A stretch of 64,000 nt of DNA from Sipunculus nudus (GCA_026874595.1 CM049314.1:53985812-54049811), one strand, 5' to 3'; positions 37,004-51,402 are shown, numbered from the stretch's first letter. The notes: generated from the sequence alone by a model not told the origin. Translations and numbers: made by a program.

Positions 37004-40000
37004 ATGCAGATTATTGTAACTTCATTATACATTTTCACGGGTAAAAACTTGTTTTTGTTTGAATTTATACGTCATATATGCATGCCCTTATACAGACACA
37101 TGTCACTGTGCCGTGTTAAAACAACGCTGATAATGTGTGAAATTGTAATGATGTCCATTTTGATTTTCCTGCGACGAATAATGCATGAAAGGGTCACTGA
37201 ATAACTAAAGATACATTATTGAAAACGGTTTGTTTCCAGTTCTTTCCGACCTCTTCCAGACAGAAAACGGCGAGTCCGTCTGTGAGCTGCCGTGTAATAT
37301 TTGTTGTAACGACAACAGTCACAAAACGCACAGTAATCAATACGTCAAGATCAAAATGGCCCGTGTTTCATCTACACAGAAAGCAGAGGATAGGAAGCCT
37401 CAATGTTGTAAGTGTTATATGTTTTAATCTGTATTTCCTGGCGTAGTAGCGGTGTTAGTCAATACATCTGCTGACATTACACTATCACCAGATAATATCA
37501 CTGCCCTGACACTGAAAAATATTAATGAGCTGACATTGTCACAGAACATTACTACTAAACGGGGAATGTCACCGAACAAAAGTCCTGAAAAAGACAGATA
37601 CTGTCACTGGACAATACCACTGACTTAACACTGTAACTAGAAAATACTACTGACCTGACACTGTCACTGAACTATTTTATTGATCTGATACTTTCACTGA
37701 ACAATACCACTGACCTGACACTGTCATTGAAAAATGCCATTGAACAGTTGACTTGAATGGTCTTGATTTAACATGCGCCATCTTTAGTAATAATCTCGCG
37801 CCAGGCCTTTTCATACATATTTACTGAATATGCATGCTTGTGGCAAACTGAGTGGTCATTCTGATCTCATTGCAAGATCAAAAGAAACGTGTTTGAAATA
37901 TGGTATAAGTTTTCTCAAATATATTTTTTATAAGGGGTACAAGCAAAGGGTAAAAAGGAATTGAAATATGATGTCAATGATGGAGTGTCGGATACCGTCC
38001 GGCAGTTATTGGTCAGTCACGCCCCTTATAATAAATATATCTTAAATATACTTCTGACACCATTTTAATATATTGATTTTATGTATAATACGGTGTCTTA
38101 TCTGTGGTTTTATTATTCTTATTACTTTATAGTTTATTATGTTTTATGTACATGTACTCTTCTTCTGAAGGCTTAATAAACTATTATTAATATATTTATT
38201 ATTACTGCATTGAACAATATTACTGACCTGGCACTGTCACTGGACAATACCACTGACTTAACAATGTCACTGGACAATACTACTGACCTGACACAGGCAC
38301 TGAGCAGTACTGCTGACCTTACACTGTCACTGAACTATTTTATTGATCTGATTCTGTCACTTAACAATATTACTGACCTGACACTGTCACTGATAAATCC
38401 AACTGACCTGACACTGTAACTGAACAATACTGCTGACCTGACACAGTCAATGAACAATATTACTGACCTGAGACTTTCACTGGACAGTACCACTGACCTG
38501 CCACTGTCACTGGACGATACCACTGACGTAACAATGTCACTGGACAATACTACTGACCTGACACTATCACTGAACAATTATTTTGATCTGATACTGTCAC
38601 TTAACAATACTGCTGATTGACAATGACACTGGACAATACTACTCACCTGCCACATGTACTGAGCAGTTCTGCTGACCTAACACTGTCACTGAACAATTTT
38701 ATTGATCTGATACTTTCACTGAAAAGTACCATTGACCTGACACTGTCACAGAACAACTCCACTGACCTGACACCGTAACAGAACGATACTGCTGACCTGA
38801 CACTGTCACTGATCTATCCAACTGACCTGACACTGTTATTGAAAAAATACTGCTGACCATTCACTTCCATTAAACAATATCACTGACCTAACACTGTCAC
38901 TGAACAATATTGCTGTCCTGACACGGTCAGTAAACAATTCTACTGATTTTAGACTGTTACTGGACAGTACCACTGACCTGACACTGTCACTGGACAATAC
39001 CAATGACTTAACACTATCACTGGAAAATACTACAGTCCCGACAATATCACTGAACAATTATATTGATCTTACACTGTCACTCAACAATACGGATGTTTGA
39101 CACTGACACTTGGCAAAACTACTGACCTGACACAGGTACTGAGCAATACTGCTGACCTAACACTGTCACTGAACAATTTTATTGATCTGATACTTTCACT
39201 GAAAAGTACTGCTGACCTGACACTGTCACTGAACAATCTAACTGACCTGACACTGTGACTGAACAAACCTGCTAACCTGACACTGTCACTGAACAATACC
39301 ACCGACTTAACACTGTTACTGGGCTATAGTACTGACCTGACAATGTCACTGAACAATCTAATTGACCTGACACTGTCACTAAACAAAATGCTGACCTGAC
39401 ACTGTCACTGAACAATCCAACAGGTCCGATACTGTACCTGAACAATACTACTAACATGAAACTGTCACTGGACAATACCACTGACCTGACACTGTCACTG
39501 GACAGTACCACTGACTAAACACTGTCACTGGACAATACTAATGACCTGACACTATCACTGTTATAGACAATACTGCTGACCTGACACGGTCAATGAACAA
39601 TATTGCTGACCTGAGACTGTCGCTGGACAGTACCATTGACCTGACACTGCCACTGGAGAGTACCACTGACTAAACACTGTCACTGGACAATACTAATGAC
39701 CTGACACTATCACTGTTATAGACAATACTGCTGACCTGAAACTATCACTGAACAGTACTTCTGACCCGAACAATCACTGAACATTACTGTAGACCTGAGA
39801 CTATATCACTGAACAATACCGTATTAGCTGGTCTGATGTTGATAATGTTACAGGTGTCTGTTTTATTGTGCGCAGGAGTGTTACATGTGTCTGTTGACAT
39901 GCTGATTCGTGTAGCGCAGCCATAGTTCGTTGTATGGGAACCTCGCTTGTTAAGCGCTGGCTCGCGTGTTGGGTCAAAAGCGTAGAGACACAGCGTTCTT

Positions 40001-43000
40001 TTTCTTCTTGATGTTTCAGGTCTGTTCAGGTGCATGTGTATTGTTCTTTGGAATTTCCCATTTCTTGAATGTTCGGGTGAGAAGCTATAAATGGGGGCTG
40101 TGTTTAGAGCCGGCAGAAAGGAAAATATCAGCAAGCACTAAGAGTGTTACTTTCTCGTAAGTTTTTGGACCTTACCGATAATTGCAGAACTTACAGATAT
40201 TCTTCGGACTTTTATATATTAATACAGTCACAGACTGCATGTGAATTGTCTTCAGTTTGCCTTTGGGGTTATAACCAGAACGTAACTTTTGGATTACAAC
40301 ATATTGTTTTCAAGATTAAATCGATTCTTTTGATCTGATACTGTCACTAAACATTACTTCTAACCTGCCACTCTCACTGAACAATACCGCTGACTTGACA
40401 CTGTCACTGAACAATTCTATTGATCTGATACTGTCACTGAACAATACTACTGATCTAACACTATCACTGAACAATACTACTGACCTGACACTGTCACTGA
40501 ACAATCCAACTGACCTGACACTGTCACTGAACAAACCTGCTGACGTGACACATCACTGCACAATTCTATTTATCTGATACTGTCTCTAAACAATACTACT
40601 GACCTAACACTATCACTGAACAATACTACTGACCTGACTCTATCACTGTTATAGACAATACTGCTGACCTGACACGGTCAATGAACAATATTGCTGACCT
40701 GAGACTGTCGCTGGACAGTACCATTGACCTGACACTGCCACTGGAGAGTACCACTGACTAAACACTGTCACTGGACAATACTAATGACCTGGCACTGTCA
40801 CTGGGTAATACTACTGACCTGAGACTGTCATTGAACAAAACTACTGACTTGAAACTGTTACTGGACAATAATGCTGACCTGACAATGTCACGGGACTATA
40901 CAATTGACCTGGCTCTGTCACTGAACCATTCTACTGACCTGAAACTGAAACAGGACATTCCTGTTGACCTGAGACTTTTACTGTACAATACTACTGATCT
41001 GACACTGTCACTGAACAATATTGTATTAGCTGGTCTGATGTACATATGTCCCCTTAATACAATATTCACATTGCCACTGTGACATGGAAACAGACTGACA
41101 CGGCCCCTTGTTAGTTAAACACAACATACGTGACATTGGCATGGTCCCTTGTCGGAACAACACGGCCACCGGGACATGGAAACAGACTGACACGGCCCCT
41201 TGTTAGTAAAACACTACATACGTGACATTCGCATGGCCCCTTGTCGGAACAACACGGCCACTGTTATATTGAAACGGACTGACAAAGTCCCTTGTCGGTA
41301 AATCACCCTTGAAGGTACAACACTGCAGCCGTGACACTGACACGGACCCTGGCCAGCACCACACTGCCGCCTTGACAACTGTCATGTCCTACAAGGCTTA
41401 ATCACATTTATGGTTATATTTATATTAATGATTTGCCACTTCTGCTAATTGATTGTCAAATGAATATGTTAGCAGAGGACCCATCATAAAAATGTATTTT
41501 TTACTTACATTCAGACAGCCGGTTTTTTTTTTCTTCCGATCTGTCGATCTGCCTTTTTTCCAACTGTATGATATAGGAAAATACCTCACTAAGCCCTCTA
41601 CGTGGGCCATAGTTCATGATGAGGCAATATTTCACGGTGGAGTACAGAACAATAACAGCCTACTTTAATCATGGAACATACATTGTTTTAACGTGAGCAG
41701 CGTCAGAGCGGTGTGGGTCAGGCTATGAACATTTCATGAAGCACCCGCCGGAAGTGAATGGAGACGAGGCTGGGTCATGTTACCGCGCACTGCTTGGACT
41801 TATGCACTGGGACAAAGCTCGCCGGGCATGTAAAGCCACGGGAGGTGACCTCCTGAGTGTGGAGTCTTCACAAGAGTCAGAATACATCAAACAGACATTT
41901 AATCACAAAGCAGGTACTCATGCATACTGTTGTTGGCTTCATATTTGCGTGGTTAAAATTTTGCGGTTTTCACATTAACATTGGTTTGCGGCTGTTCCAT
42001 TATTACGATCTGTCTGAAGTGGTAATGATACAAAGTATATCCACTTTAATATGAATTATTTATATTAAATAATCGGTACGTATATCGCAAGTAAATAACG
42101 ACGACCTGTAGCACCATCGAACAAGTGGACATTTTTGTACATTACGTGTAGATTAAATAAAATGAAATCATTTACGAGTAGCATTTGCTTCACGAGTACA
42201 TACAATATCATAATTTATATATCAATATGTTGCTTTAGTATCACCGTTTCCTTTTACGATACGGTTTCTTATTCACGAGGGTTTCATATTCTTGATAATT
42301 GCTTGCCAGAAATCTTCGATTTCGGCAAGCATATTGGTCAGTTGCGAATGCCTGTTTTTGTTTTTGTGTGTTTGTCAGTACTCTCCTGGTCACAATTTTG
42401 TAGCAATAGATCTGAAACTTTCAGGGTTGATTGAAAGTCAGAAGTCCTGGGAGCCTATTGTTTTTGGTTATCATAGGTCAAAGGTCAAGGTCAAGGTCAT
42501 AAAAAAGTCGATTATTTTCATCATAACTTTGTCAATATTGGTCCTATTTTCACAAACTTAGGCTCATTTTCTTCCTATGCGTCTTCTCCATAACATGGTC
42601 TTGTCATGTTTTCTCAACTTTGTGTCACTCTGTCAGTTTGTCTGTCAGGTGACCTCAATTTCGCCTTCTTGCTTGTGCCTGTGTCTTTAATAGATCATTC
42701 TACAGGCCACAGTTTTGCAGGAATCAATTTGAAACTGGTGAGTTTTATGTCTTATATTAATATCTCAAAAGCAATTTGTCATTTTCGGGATATGGCCGCT
42801 AGAAGGCGCTGCACTAAAACTTCAACAACATATCGTTTTTAGAAAATATCTCCAAAACCATAAACCTGAATTACAAAAATTATAGCTCAATTTCTTCCTT
42901 TTAGTCTTCTCCATAACCTGGTTAAGTCATCTGGTCTCAGCTTTGTGTCACTTTGTCTGTCAGTTGTCCTAAATTTCGCCTTCTTGCTAGTTTTTGTGTC

Positions 43001-44360
43001 ATATATGGCATTCTACAGGCCACTGTTTTGCAGGAATCTTTTTGAAACTGGCGAATCTTATGCTTTACACTAATATCTCAAAATTGATTTTTCATTTTTG
43101 GGATATGGCCACTAGGGGGCGCTGCACTCGAACTTTAACCCCGTATCTTTTATTTAAAAATATCCCGAAACTATAAACCTAAATTACAAAGACAATAGCT
43201 TTATTTCTTCCTTTGAGTCTTCTCCATAACCTTATCAAGTCATCTGGTCTCAGCTTTGTGTTACTTTGTCAGTTTGTCTGTCAGTTATCCTAAATTTCGC
43301 CTTCTTTATGACATGTTCTGTTTAACTGTACTCCAATCTGGGTCAGAGTTTTTCCGGAAAGCGCGAGACCTCTGGTCGTCTTGTTTTACTTTTTACGAAT
43401 ATCTCGAGTTTCAATAAAGTAACAACAGCCGAGTGTTTGCGGTTCTTTCCGTAATGGTGATTCAATCTGATAATATAGAGACTGGTGTCTAATGAAGTTA
43501 ATACATTAAGTTGAATTTGATTCAATTGCCATATTTTAAGACAGAGATGAGCCGGCCTCTGATCTAACATTTTCAGGTTTTCCGGGGCATGTGCGGACAC
43601 CTACTGATGTAATGTTCACATCACTAGATTGTTGCGACCATTACTTTTGGTTTCGTCTTCTAGATCGTTAATGGCATCCTGAAGTATATAAAACGAGACA
43701 CCTTAAAAAAAGAATAAGCCGATTCGTACTGTTCCAAAATGACACATACCGATTATCCGGATGGATAAAAATCTTTAATATTGTCAAAAACAGATTCAGC
43801 AAAATTTCCGGTGGCCTTCTAAAATAAAGCGGAGCTTAAACACCCTCACATCTGCCGATACTTCCGACTATTTTGGGGGCGCACTGATAGATAGATATAG
43901 GAGGTAGATAAAGGAGGCCGGCTCATAAGTCTGTGAAGTATAAAAACTGTATACCACAACTGTGATTTAATGACTTGGAATTAACAGTAATATACTTCAT
44001 GCTTTTGTTGTATATTGGTTCCTTACTCTGCTTACCGGTATCTGGACAAATTGATCCTTTGGTGCATGCGCAATAAGTTCCATAACAGTGTTTAAATATC
44101 TTTTTTCTACAGCTGACAATGCCATGACCGGTTTCTGGACGAGTGGGACCAGGGAAGATAAAACTAAACCATGGACCTGGCAGTCCACAGGCGCTCACAT
44201 TGACTTTGACAACTGGGAATCAGGTCAGCCTGCAGCTGGTGACGTCTTCGGCCAGGAATACCTTTACATGGCCAGGAATACCTTCAGATGGTTCGCTTCA
44301 TGGAAAAAGGTCCCCGCCATTGGAATTTGTGAAAAACATGTGACATGTCAGCTAGAATAA
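37004..44360 (+). CDS. Secreted C-type lectin with Cys-rich N-terminal region
   Basis: Exons are 37004-37040, 37240-37407, 41701-41913 and 44113-44360 (666 nt, 221 residues); every junction is GT-AG and phase 1. Residues 1 to about 15 are a short signal peptide. Residues 27-35 hold a C-x3-C-x2-CC cluster, followed by a basic, Ser/Thr-rich linker. The C-type lectin fold runs from C68/C73 to the end: W105 and C112 of the first helix region, WTSGT (148-152), W160-x-W162, NW173-174, GQP (177-179) and C212. It differs from sugar-binding C-type lectins: the Ca2+ motif reads QPA instead of EPN or QPD, the WND motif is replaced by RWFAS, and the cysteine normally two thirds of the way along is missing. 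Calcium-dependent mannose or galactose binding is therefore doubtful. AATAAA overlaps the stop (44356-44361). Exons 3 and 4 are firm; exons 1 and 2 rest on frame, splice signals and the signal peptide. Confidence 0.78.
37470..41035 (+). repeat. Degenerate 30-bp minisatellite filling the lectin intron
   Basis: The consensus is ACTGACCTGACACTGTCACT followed by GAACAATACT. Blocks lie at about 37,470-37,745, 38,205-39,825 and 40,325-41,035, separated by non-repeat DNA. Because 30 is a multiple of three, short ORFs with ten-residue periods appear (TDLTLSLNNT on plus, SVRSVVLFSD on minus). They are broken by frequent stops and sit inside the intron between lectin exons 2 and 3. A 150-bp stretch is duplicated nearly exactly at about 39,545-39,705 and 40,628-40,790. 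Confidence 0.92.
41081..41360 (+). repeat. About 92-bp tandem repeat, three units
   Basis: GACATGGAAACAGACTGACA, CGGCCCCTTGTTAGT and CCCTTGTCGGAACAACACGG recur at about 41,081, 41,173 and, more diverged, 41,267. Located just upstream of lectin exon 3. Confidence 0.75.
42290..43330 (+). repeat. Dispersed repeat plus about 318-bp tandem units in lectin intron 3
   Basis: 42,290-42,580 is the plus-strand copy of the repeat at 21,230-21,600. It is followed by tandem units with TCTTCTCCATAAC at about 42,583, 42,906 and 43,219, each carrying TTTGTGTCACT-TGTCAGT, CAGGCCACxGTTTTGCAGGA and GGGATATGGCC. The third unit is partial. Confidence 0.7.
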
Positions 44361-44696
44361 ACCAACTGACTGTTTAGATAAAAATAGTTTGTTCCACTAC
44401 TGATGTACACCTGTTTTTTTTCTTTTTAATATACGCAACCAGTCTTTCATGAACTGTGATATAAATACGATTTATTGTCATTTATGACTTATTGGTTTTT
44501 AAAATTAATGAAGAAATATATCTTAATTATCACTATAGAAAAAGGAGAGGACAGTTTGCTATAGCTGCTGGTACAAAATATTAAAATACATGATTAACAC
44601 TTTTATTCAGAAAGCTTCCTGAAGTTTTTCTCACAAAGTTCGCTGCCCTTGTTCGAGTCAATGAATAACTTGGACACATTAAAATGTTTACTCGGT

Positions 44697-45110
44697 ACAA
44701 CTAGCAGATGTAATCAAGGTCTAAACACTAATCATAGTTAAAACGTTTTTTAACCAACACAGATCCGTATAAAAAATTTCCCCGGAACAACATGAAAAGG
44801 AATAACTTCTCCCGCTCTCGGCATTTTAAAATCTGAATGATCCTGTTATATTACGAGGAGTAAACAGCAGGAGAAAACAACGGCAAATATTGATGTCCAA
44901 GAAAGAGCTAATTCATATAGTATTTCCTGTTCATCCGGTCTTACAACTAGCAGATAGAAAAAGGTCTCAGTACTAATCGTAGTTTAATATTATCCGAGCC
45001 AACACAGATCTGTATAAGTATATTTTCCCCGGAGCAAGCATAGAGAGAATAACTTCTTCACTCTCGACACTTTCAAATCTAGACCTGAATGACACTGTTA
45101 CATTAGTTTG
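44697..45110 (+). repeat. Pair of diverged about 165-bp direct repeats
   Basis: ACAACTAGCAGAT, CTAATC-TAGTT, CCAACACAGATC-GTATAA and GGAATAACTTCT occur in the same order at about 44,697-44,860 and 44,943-45,110. The rest of 44,362-47,240 has no supported gene. Confidence 0.6.
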
Positions 45111-47625
45111 TATTAGCTAAATGGTGGCCTCTTTATTTAATTGCATATGTATAAAGTACCACCTGGTTATAAATGTAAGCAAAATGTTTTTATCGATTAT
45201 GCATAGAACAATACAAGAACCTGTACCCGGAGTGTTGGCCGGGGTTTGTTCAAGAGGTCAGATTATAAGTAAACGAGGCAGTTTCACTTTATACAACTAA
45301 AACTTTGGAAAGAAGAGGCAAAACATCTTTACAACTAACAGATGTGAGCTCCTACTCATCTCTCTATCCTTTCATGCACGCATGTAGTCTGAAAAAAAAA
45401 CATAAAACACGATAATTACGTTGAAACAGACATCGCAGGGGCGTAGCCAGGATTTAGGGAGGGCAGCAGCGTATTTGATGGCAAAAGTGTGCACACACAT
45501 GCACATACACACATAATTATTTGTTACCTTCAGAAGTAATTACTGTTACCTGTACAGTAATGAAATTAGCGTACACAAGACTGAAATTTTCATATATGCA
45601 ACATTATTTTCATACTTTCATAATTATCTAAGCAGATATTTAGTGTCTGGAAAGTTTCCCTCAATATAACATACAAAGTAGGATGGGGGAGGGGGGGGGG
45701 ATAGCCCCCTGTGACACCCATCCCCCCCCACCCCACCCCCGCATGGTTTTAATACATGTTACTAGAACTGAAAATTTCAGCATGGCTAGGAGTTTTGTAA
45801 TTTTGTAATTTCAATAAGAGGTTTGCATGAGAGTTAAACAAAAAAAAATTACATTAATGTAGAATATTTAAAATCCTATCTGATCATCATGTAACAACAT
45901 CTCTAGCAGAGCGCCTATTCTAATGCCACACGTTCCTTGCATCAACTAACGCTACAAAGAATTTAATACAAATAATACAATAGTCAGCATGCATATAAAG
46001 GAATATTAACATAATCATTAATATTGCTATAATTAATTGAAGCATTAAAATATACCATGGTATGACGGCCAAAAATAAGTCCTGCAAATAACACTCGTTT
46101 GCTAATTATCACAAACTATGTGACTACTGTGCAGTTTTCATCAAACATATCCAAAATTCATTAACCGAACCCCCCCCCCCCCCCCCCACAAAAAAAAAAT
46201 CATAGAAATTGTGTTCCTGCGATGACTCTATGAATTACAACATAACCGGATTTATTATTTTTTCTGTTTTCGGAGTTTGACTGAGATATAGTGAATTTCG
46301 TTTGGCTCTATATCAGAAAATAATGAGTATGGTCTGGTGTGCAATTATACAAAAGTCCATGCTTCTTTCAATAATTTACCATAATCTTCTAATTATGGAC
46401 CTTGACCGCTGGACCTTGGAGTAATGAATGTTCCTGGTGGACGAGAATTTCATTGTTTAATTTTATGCATCATATTGGATTGTTCTACCAGTCTCCTTCA
46501 GCCTGCCCCTAAAGATTATACAAACATTCATCTCGAACTGCATCTCCCTGCTCTAAAAATATCAGACCTGAACCCTCCTTTACTCGACCCATAGCTTTTT
46601 CCTTTTATTGTATAACTACCTACACTTAACTATGCAAGTAATGTGAAACTTTCCTATCACTTTGTATAATTTTGGAATTAATGGTCAAGTTTTTTAAAGT
46701 ATCAGCCATCATTAATTTCTCTGTTGATCTGTTTAATTCTGTACGTATTCACCAGATGGAGCTAAATACTTCTATAGGGACTTTGATGAAGAGGCGTGCG
46801 ACAGCAGACTGAAGAAACAGGATGACAGTGTCTGAATATGGGTAGATACAGGGATGAACCGGTACGATTAATGGTACGATTATCGAAGGCTCTGACAAGG
46901 CTCTTTCACTAAGTATTACATAGATCCTGATGGATATGTAGAGCAACAAGAAGGAGAGTTTTTATAATTTTCATGTTGGTGAACTCTACAGTAAAGTTAC
47001 TGACATTCTGTCAGTTTAGATTCAGTAATATATGATGGCATCGCAAAGTGCAAAATGCTCAACTTGGATATTAAATATATTGATATTTTATCGATAGTAA
47101 CGTACCCAATTATTTCATAAGCCAGTCCTAAATGGACCGTCAGCCTCTCAATTTACATCAGATAGAAGCAATTAAACATGTTTTGGAAGGAAAAGTTTAC
47201 TTACATGCGTTTCAGAGAGGGGAGTATTCATATACCAGACTTTTTTTTTAACAATTCTTTATTCCATTATATTTACATTGAAACAATAACAACAATGTAC
47301 AATGAACAATAGACAATATACACACATACATTGATAGACAAAATCAAACCCACAACAACATAAGGAACTACGTTCAGTTATTTCTATGTACACATTCTCT
47401 CTACTATTGAATTTGAATACACTTATGGAACGTTTTCCAATATTAAACAATGATAAGACATACCTAACAATCACAATATGGGAACATTTCTGTAATTTAT
47501 TTCTAGAATATTTTTCTCAACCAGTTCCAACAATACATAATACATGACATTTACTTGCATACATATTCACCTGATATTTATAGAAATGGGAGATTATTTA
47601 AAAATTAGAAAAAAAATAATTTTGA

Positions 47626-50600
47626 TTAAATTATCTGAGGCAATAATTGACTCCATTTTTTCAAATGGATACTAATTTTTTCCTTCCTTTCAGCTATAAT
47701 ATATTCTTCTTTATGAAGAGATACTACTAAGGATTTAAACTTGCAGAACAGATGTGTTTCACTTTTACATTCCTTTCCTTTATATATTGTGAGTTTATAC
47801 AACATAATAATGGTGTTTACGATAATATTACTATCAGTAACAGGTAATACTCCAAAAATGATGGCATTTGATGTAATTTCTGGTATATTTATTCCAACTT
47901 GTTCCAACCATTCACATATTTTAAAATACAGATTTTTTTGTGACAATACATTGACAAAATAAGTGAAATAATGATTCTTTATACAAGAAACAATAATCAC
48001 ATTTATCACTTCCTATTAATTTCCATTTTATATAGCTGAGCATTGACAGGTAAATAATTATTTAAAATTTTATACTGGAATTCCCTGGTGTATCGGTCCA
48101 GTGATATATGATATATAGCTGAGAAACGTTGTTCTTTCTCCTGGATTGATACATTCAAGTATTCATCCCATTTAATCTTTCTGATACTAGTTATGTCTCC
48201 TATACATTTCTGATATATTAACTTTGAGCTAAGCTGTTTAATTTCATATGATACATTCTTGATAAAGACAATATTATTATATCTCAGATCATTAACAGAT
48301 TGCTGTTAATCAAGTATGTTACACAAGTTTCTGGGTATACAACTGATGACTGACTGCAACTGAAATGTTTGTAAGGATGTTAAAGTAACACCCGAATCAT
48401 TCATCTTTTTAAAGGATCCATCGGTATTCATAAGGTCACCTAAAAAGCTGATACCTATTAAAGAAAGTTTTCTAAAGACCACCGATTGATTTCCAATTTT
48501 AATCAACATATTATTCCATAACGGCTGAGATATTACTTCGGCTGTGCACCCGGGTGTACAGTTGAACACGTCAGCCCATGACATTAAACATGTTTTATAA
48601 AATGTAGGTACATAATTTAATTTTGGGATCTTATTAACATCAAAGTTCATTCTGATGAAGTTCACATCTCCAATTATTGCAAGATGTTTTGTTACTAACT
48701 TAGTCCAGGGATTACCCTGTTCAAGGATTAATCTTTTTATCCACAGAACTTGCTGAGCTTTTATCATTAATTTAACATCTGGTAGATTCAGACCACCTTT
48801 ACTGTATTGGCTAACTGCAGTGTTGAACTTCACCTTTGCCTTTTTACCATTCCATATAAATTTATTAACTGCACATTGTATATATTCAATAAAGCCTTTT
48901 GGTGGTTCCCACATGTTTGTTACATATAAAATATTTGATATAAAAAGAGAACGAACCACTTCAATATTACCATAAACTGTCAATGATCGCTGCTGCCATA
49001 GATTAAGAACATGAATAATTTTTTCTTTAATTCTGGTAAAAATTTTTTCCACAACCATATCAGTATCATAGGAAAAATAGATACCCAATATTCTTATAAC
49101 ATTTGCATATAAATTGACCCATTTACAATTCACTGACTTGTCCTGGTAATTTTTATACCTGCCCAGCCATGCCGCCTCTGAATTTTCATAATTTACTTCA
49201 AGAGAGGTAAATTGTGAAAATTTATTTAAAACTCTTTAAAAGAATTTACATCTTGTAGAAAGAAAGTTGAATCATCAGCAAACATACACATTTTATGCTC
49301 TATGGATGAAATTGTGATACCTCTAATATTTGTATTGGTACGAATTTGTTGTGCTAAAACTTAAAGTACAAACATAAACAAATAACAAGCCATAGGATCT
49401 CCTTGCCTAGTGCCTTTTTCTATTGAAAAATAACGACTGGTCTCTCCATTATTAATAATTGCACTCTCTAATTTAGTATACATAGTCTTTATCCATGAAA
49501 TAAAGTTTTCACCAAATCCAATTTTCCTTAGTACACAATACATAAATACATGATCAATTGAGTCAAAAGCTGCAGCAAAATCTGCTGCAAACATAATACC
49601 AGATATATCTTTTTGTTTACAATAATACATGACATCATGGATTAACCTAATTGGTTCACCTATAAATCTTCCTTTAATAAAAGCACTTTGTTCTTTAGAT
49701 ATAATATTAGGTAATATTTTCTTTATTCTTTCAACAAGAGCTTTACTAAGTATTTTATAATCTACATTGATCAGACTGATAGGTCGCCAAGATTTAATGT
49801 GACGTGTATATTTTCCTGGTTTCTCCAATAAAGTGATTATAGCTTATCTTTGGCTAGGTGTTAGCTGAACAACAGTATAGCTGTAGTTTAAAGACTTTAC
49901 TAAATCTATCCCTATGACTGGGAAAAATGTTCATAAAATTCTTTGGTCAAACCATCATTGCCAGGTGTTTTATTTGATGGCATTGATTTTACTACATTGA
50001 AGGCTTCTGCAAAAGACAATTTTCCATCACATAGTAAAGATTGTTCAACTGATAGTTTTGGGATATACAGATCTTCTATAAATTTCTCACAATCAGCATA
50101 ACTTACATTAACTGATCTTTTGAATTTCTTAATGTAGTAAATTGTTAATTCTTTAAGGATATCACTTTGTAATGTTATTTCTTTTTCATCAATTAATAGT
50201 TTTCTTACATGAGATTTGCGTTTATTTCTTTTTTCTAGATTAAAAAAGTAGGCACTATTTCTCTCCCCTTCCTCTCTCCACTGTGCTCTGGAACGAATTA
50301 TTATTCCTTCAGTAATATAATTGTAATGTTCCTCTAAATGTTGTTTTGTTTCTTGATATTCTTTTGCTACTGATTCATTTTCTGATTGACTCATTTTACA
50401 TTCTAATTCTTTCAGTTTTCTTTCCAAATTTTTAATATCACTTCTTCTTTTTCTTGATTTTATTTTTGAATATTTAATTGTAAATCCTCTTATTTTATAT
50501 TTAATATACTCCCAGCTTTTTGACGGATCACTGTTCTTAATCTCTGCTTTACATTCTATTATATATTTCTTTTATTCTTCTGTGTAATGATTATCTTTCA

Positions 50601-51402
50601 GTAGGGAATTATTAAATTTCCAGTGTCCTTTGCCAGTTCTATTCACTTCCTGAAATGTAAGCTCCATGATAATGGCAGAATGATCAGTGTCTACTAACAC
50701 AACAGTATATGTATATTTAACATATGATTGCATTTCATTAGAAACCAGAAAGTAATCTAAACGCCTCTGTGTTAAAGGTTTAAATCTTCTCCAGGTAAAC
50801 TTTTTTATATTCTCATTTCTAACTCTCCAAATATCAATTAGATTAAATTCATGGATTATTAAATTTATCTTAGACACAACTCTTTCTTTTAGTGATACTT
50901 GTCCCCCATCAGCGTCGGTGTGGTTTAAACATACATTAAAGTCACCCCCTATGACCACTTTTAAATCATCATCAAGGCAGTTTTCTCTAATAACATTAAT
51001 AAAATTTTCATGAAACTGAACCTGTTCTGTCTCTGTGTTCGGAGCATATATATTACATAATAAGAATGGAGAGTCTTCAATAACACATTTTAATAATATA
51101 TATCTGCCATCTTTATCTACAATCACATCTTGAAATTTAAAGTCAAATTTTTCACCAACAATCATCATGACTCCTCTACTAGAACTTGTTCCATGTGAAC
51201 AGTACATTTGACCTCTCCATTGCTTAGGCCAATTTTAAATATCTTCTGTTTTACTGTGAGACTCTTGAATAAAACCAACCCCTTTAACACATCCATGTTT
51301 ATGAAACCAATTAAAAATGTTTCTTCTCTTTTCATACTTTCTCATCCCTCTTACATTTAAGGATACTATATTAACACAATTTTCTCTATTATACATAGCC
51401 AT
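47626..51402 (-). pseudogene. LINE ORF2 (endonuclease-reverse transcriptase), broken
   Basis: ORF2 starts at an ATG at 51402. The endonuclease shows SLNVRG, IQESHS, GGDFNVCLN (about 50,925) and the terminal TDHSAI (about 50,680, in place of the usual SDH). The linker leads to TPGNDGLTKEF (about 49,940). The reverse transcriptase shows RPISLINVDYK, QSAFIKGRF, ADFAAAFDSIDH and RQGDP, with FADD preserved at about 49,269-49,283 but in another frame. The C-terminus has YKILNNYLPVNAQLYKM and a C-x2-C...H...C motif near 47,960-48,000. In-frame stops occur at 51235-51237, 50572-50574 and 48306-48308, with frame changes around 49,830-49,910, 49,360 and 48,010. It would have nicked and reverse-transcribed at genomic targets; it is now dead. 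Confidence 0.88.

Noticed and set aside
38210..41082. Ten-residue periodic ORFs (TDLTLSLNN and SVRSVVLFSD)
   Set aside because: They are translations of the 30-bp minisatellite, interrupted by stops and located in an intron.
46749..46842. Open stretch YSPDGAKYFYRDFDEEAC after an AG
   Set aside because: No donor, partner exon or recognised domain could be found.
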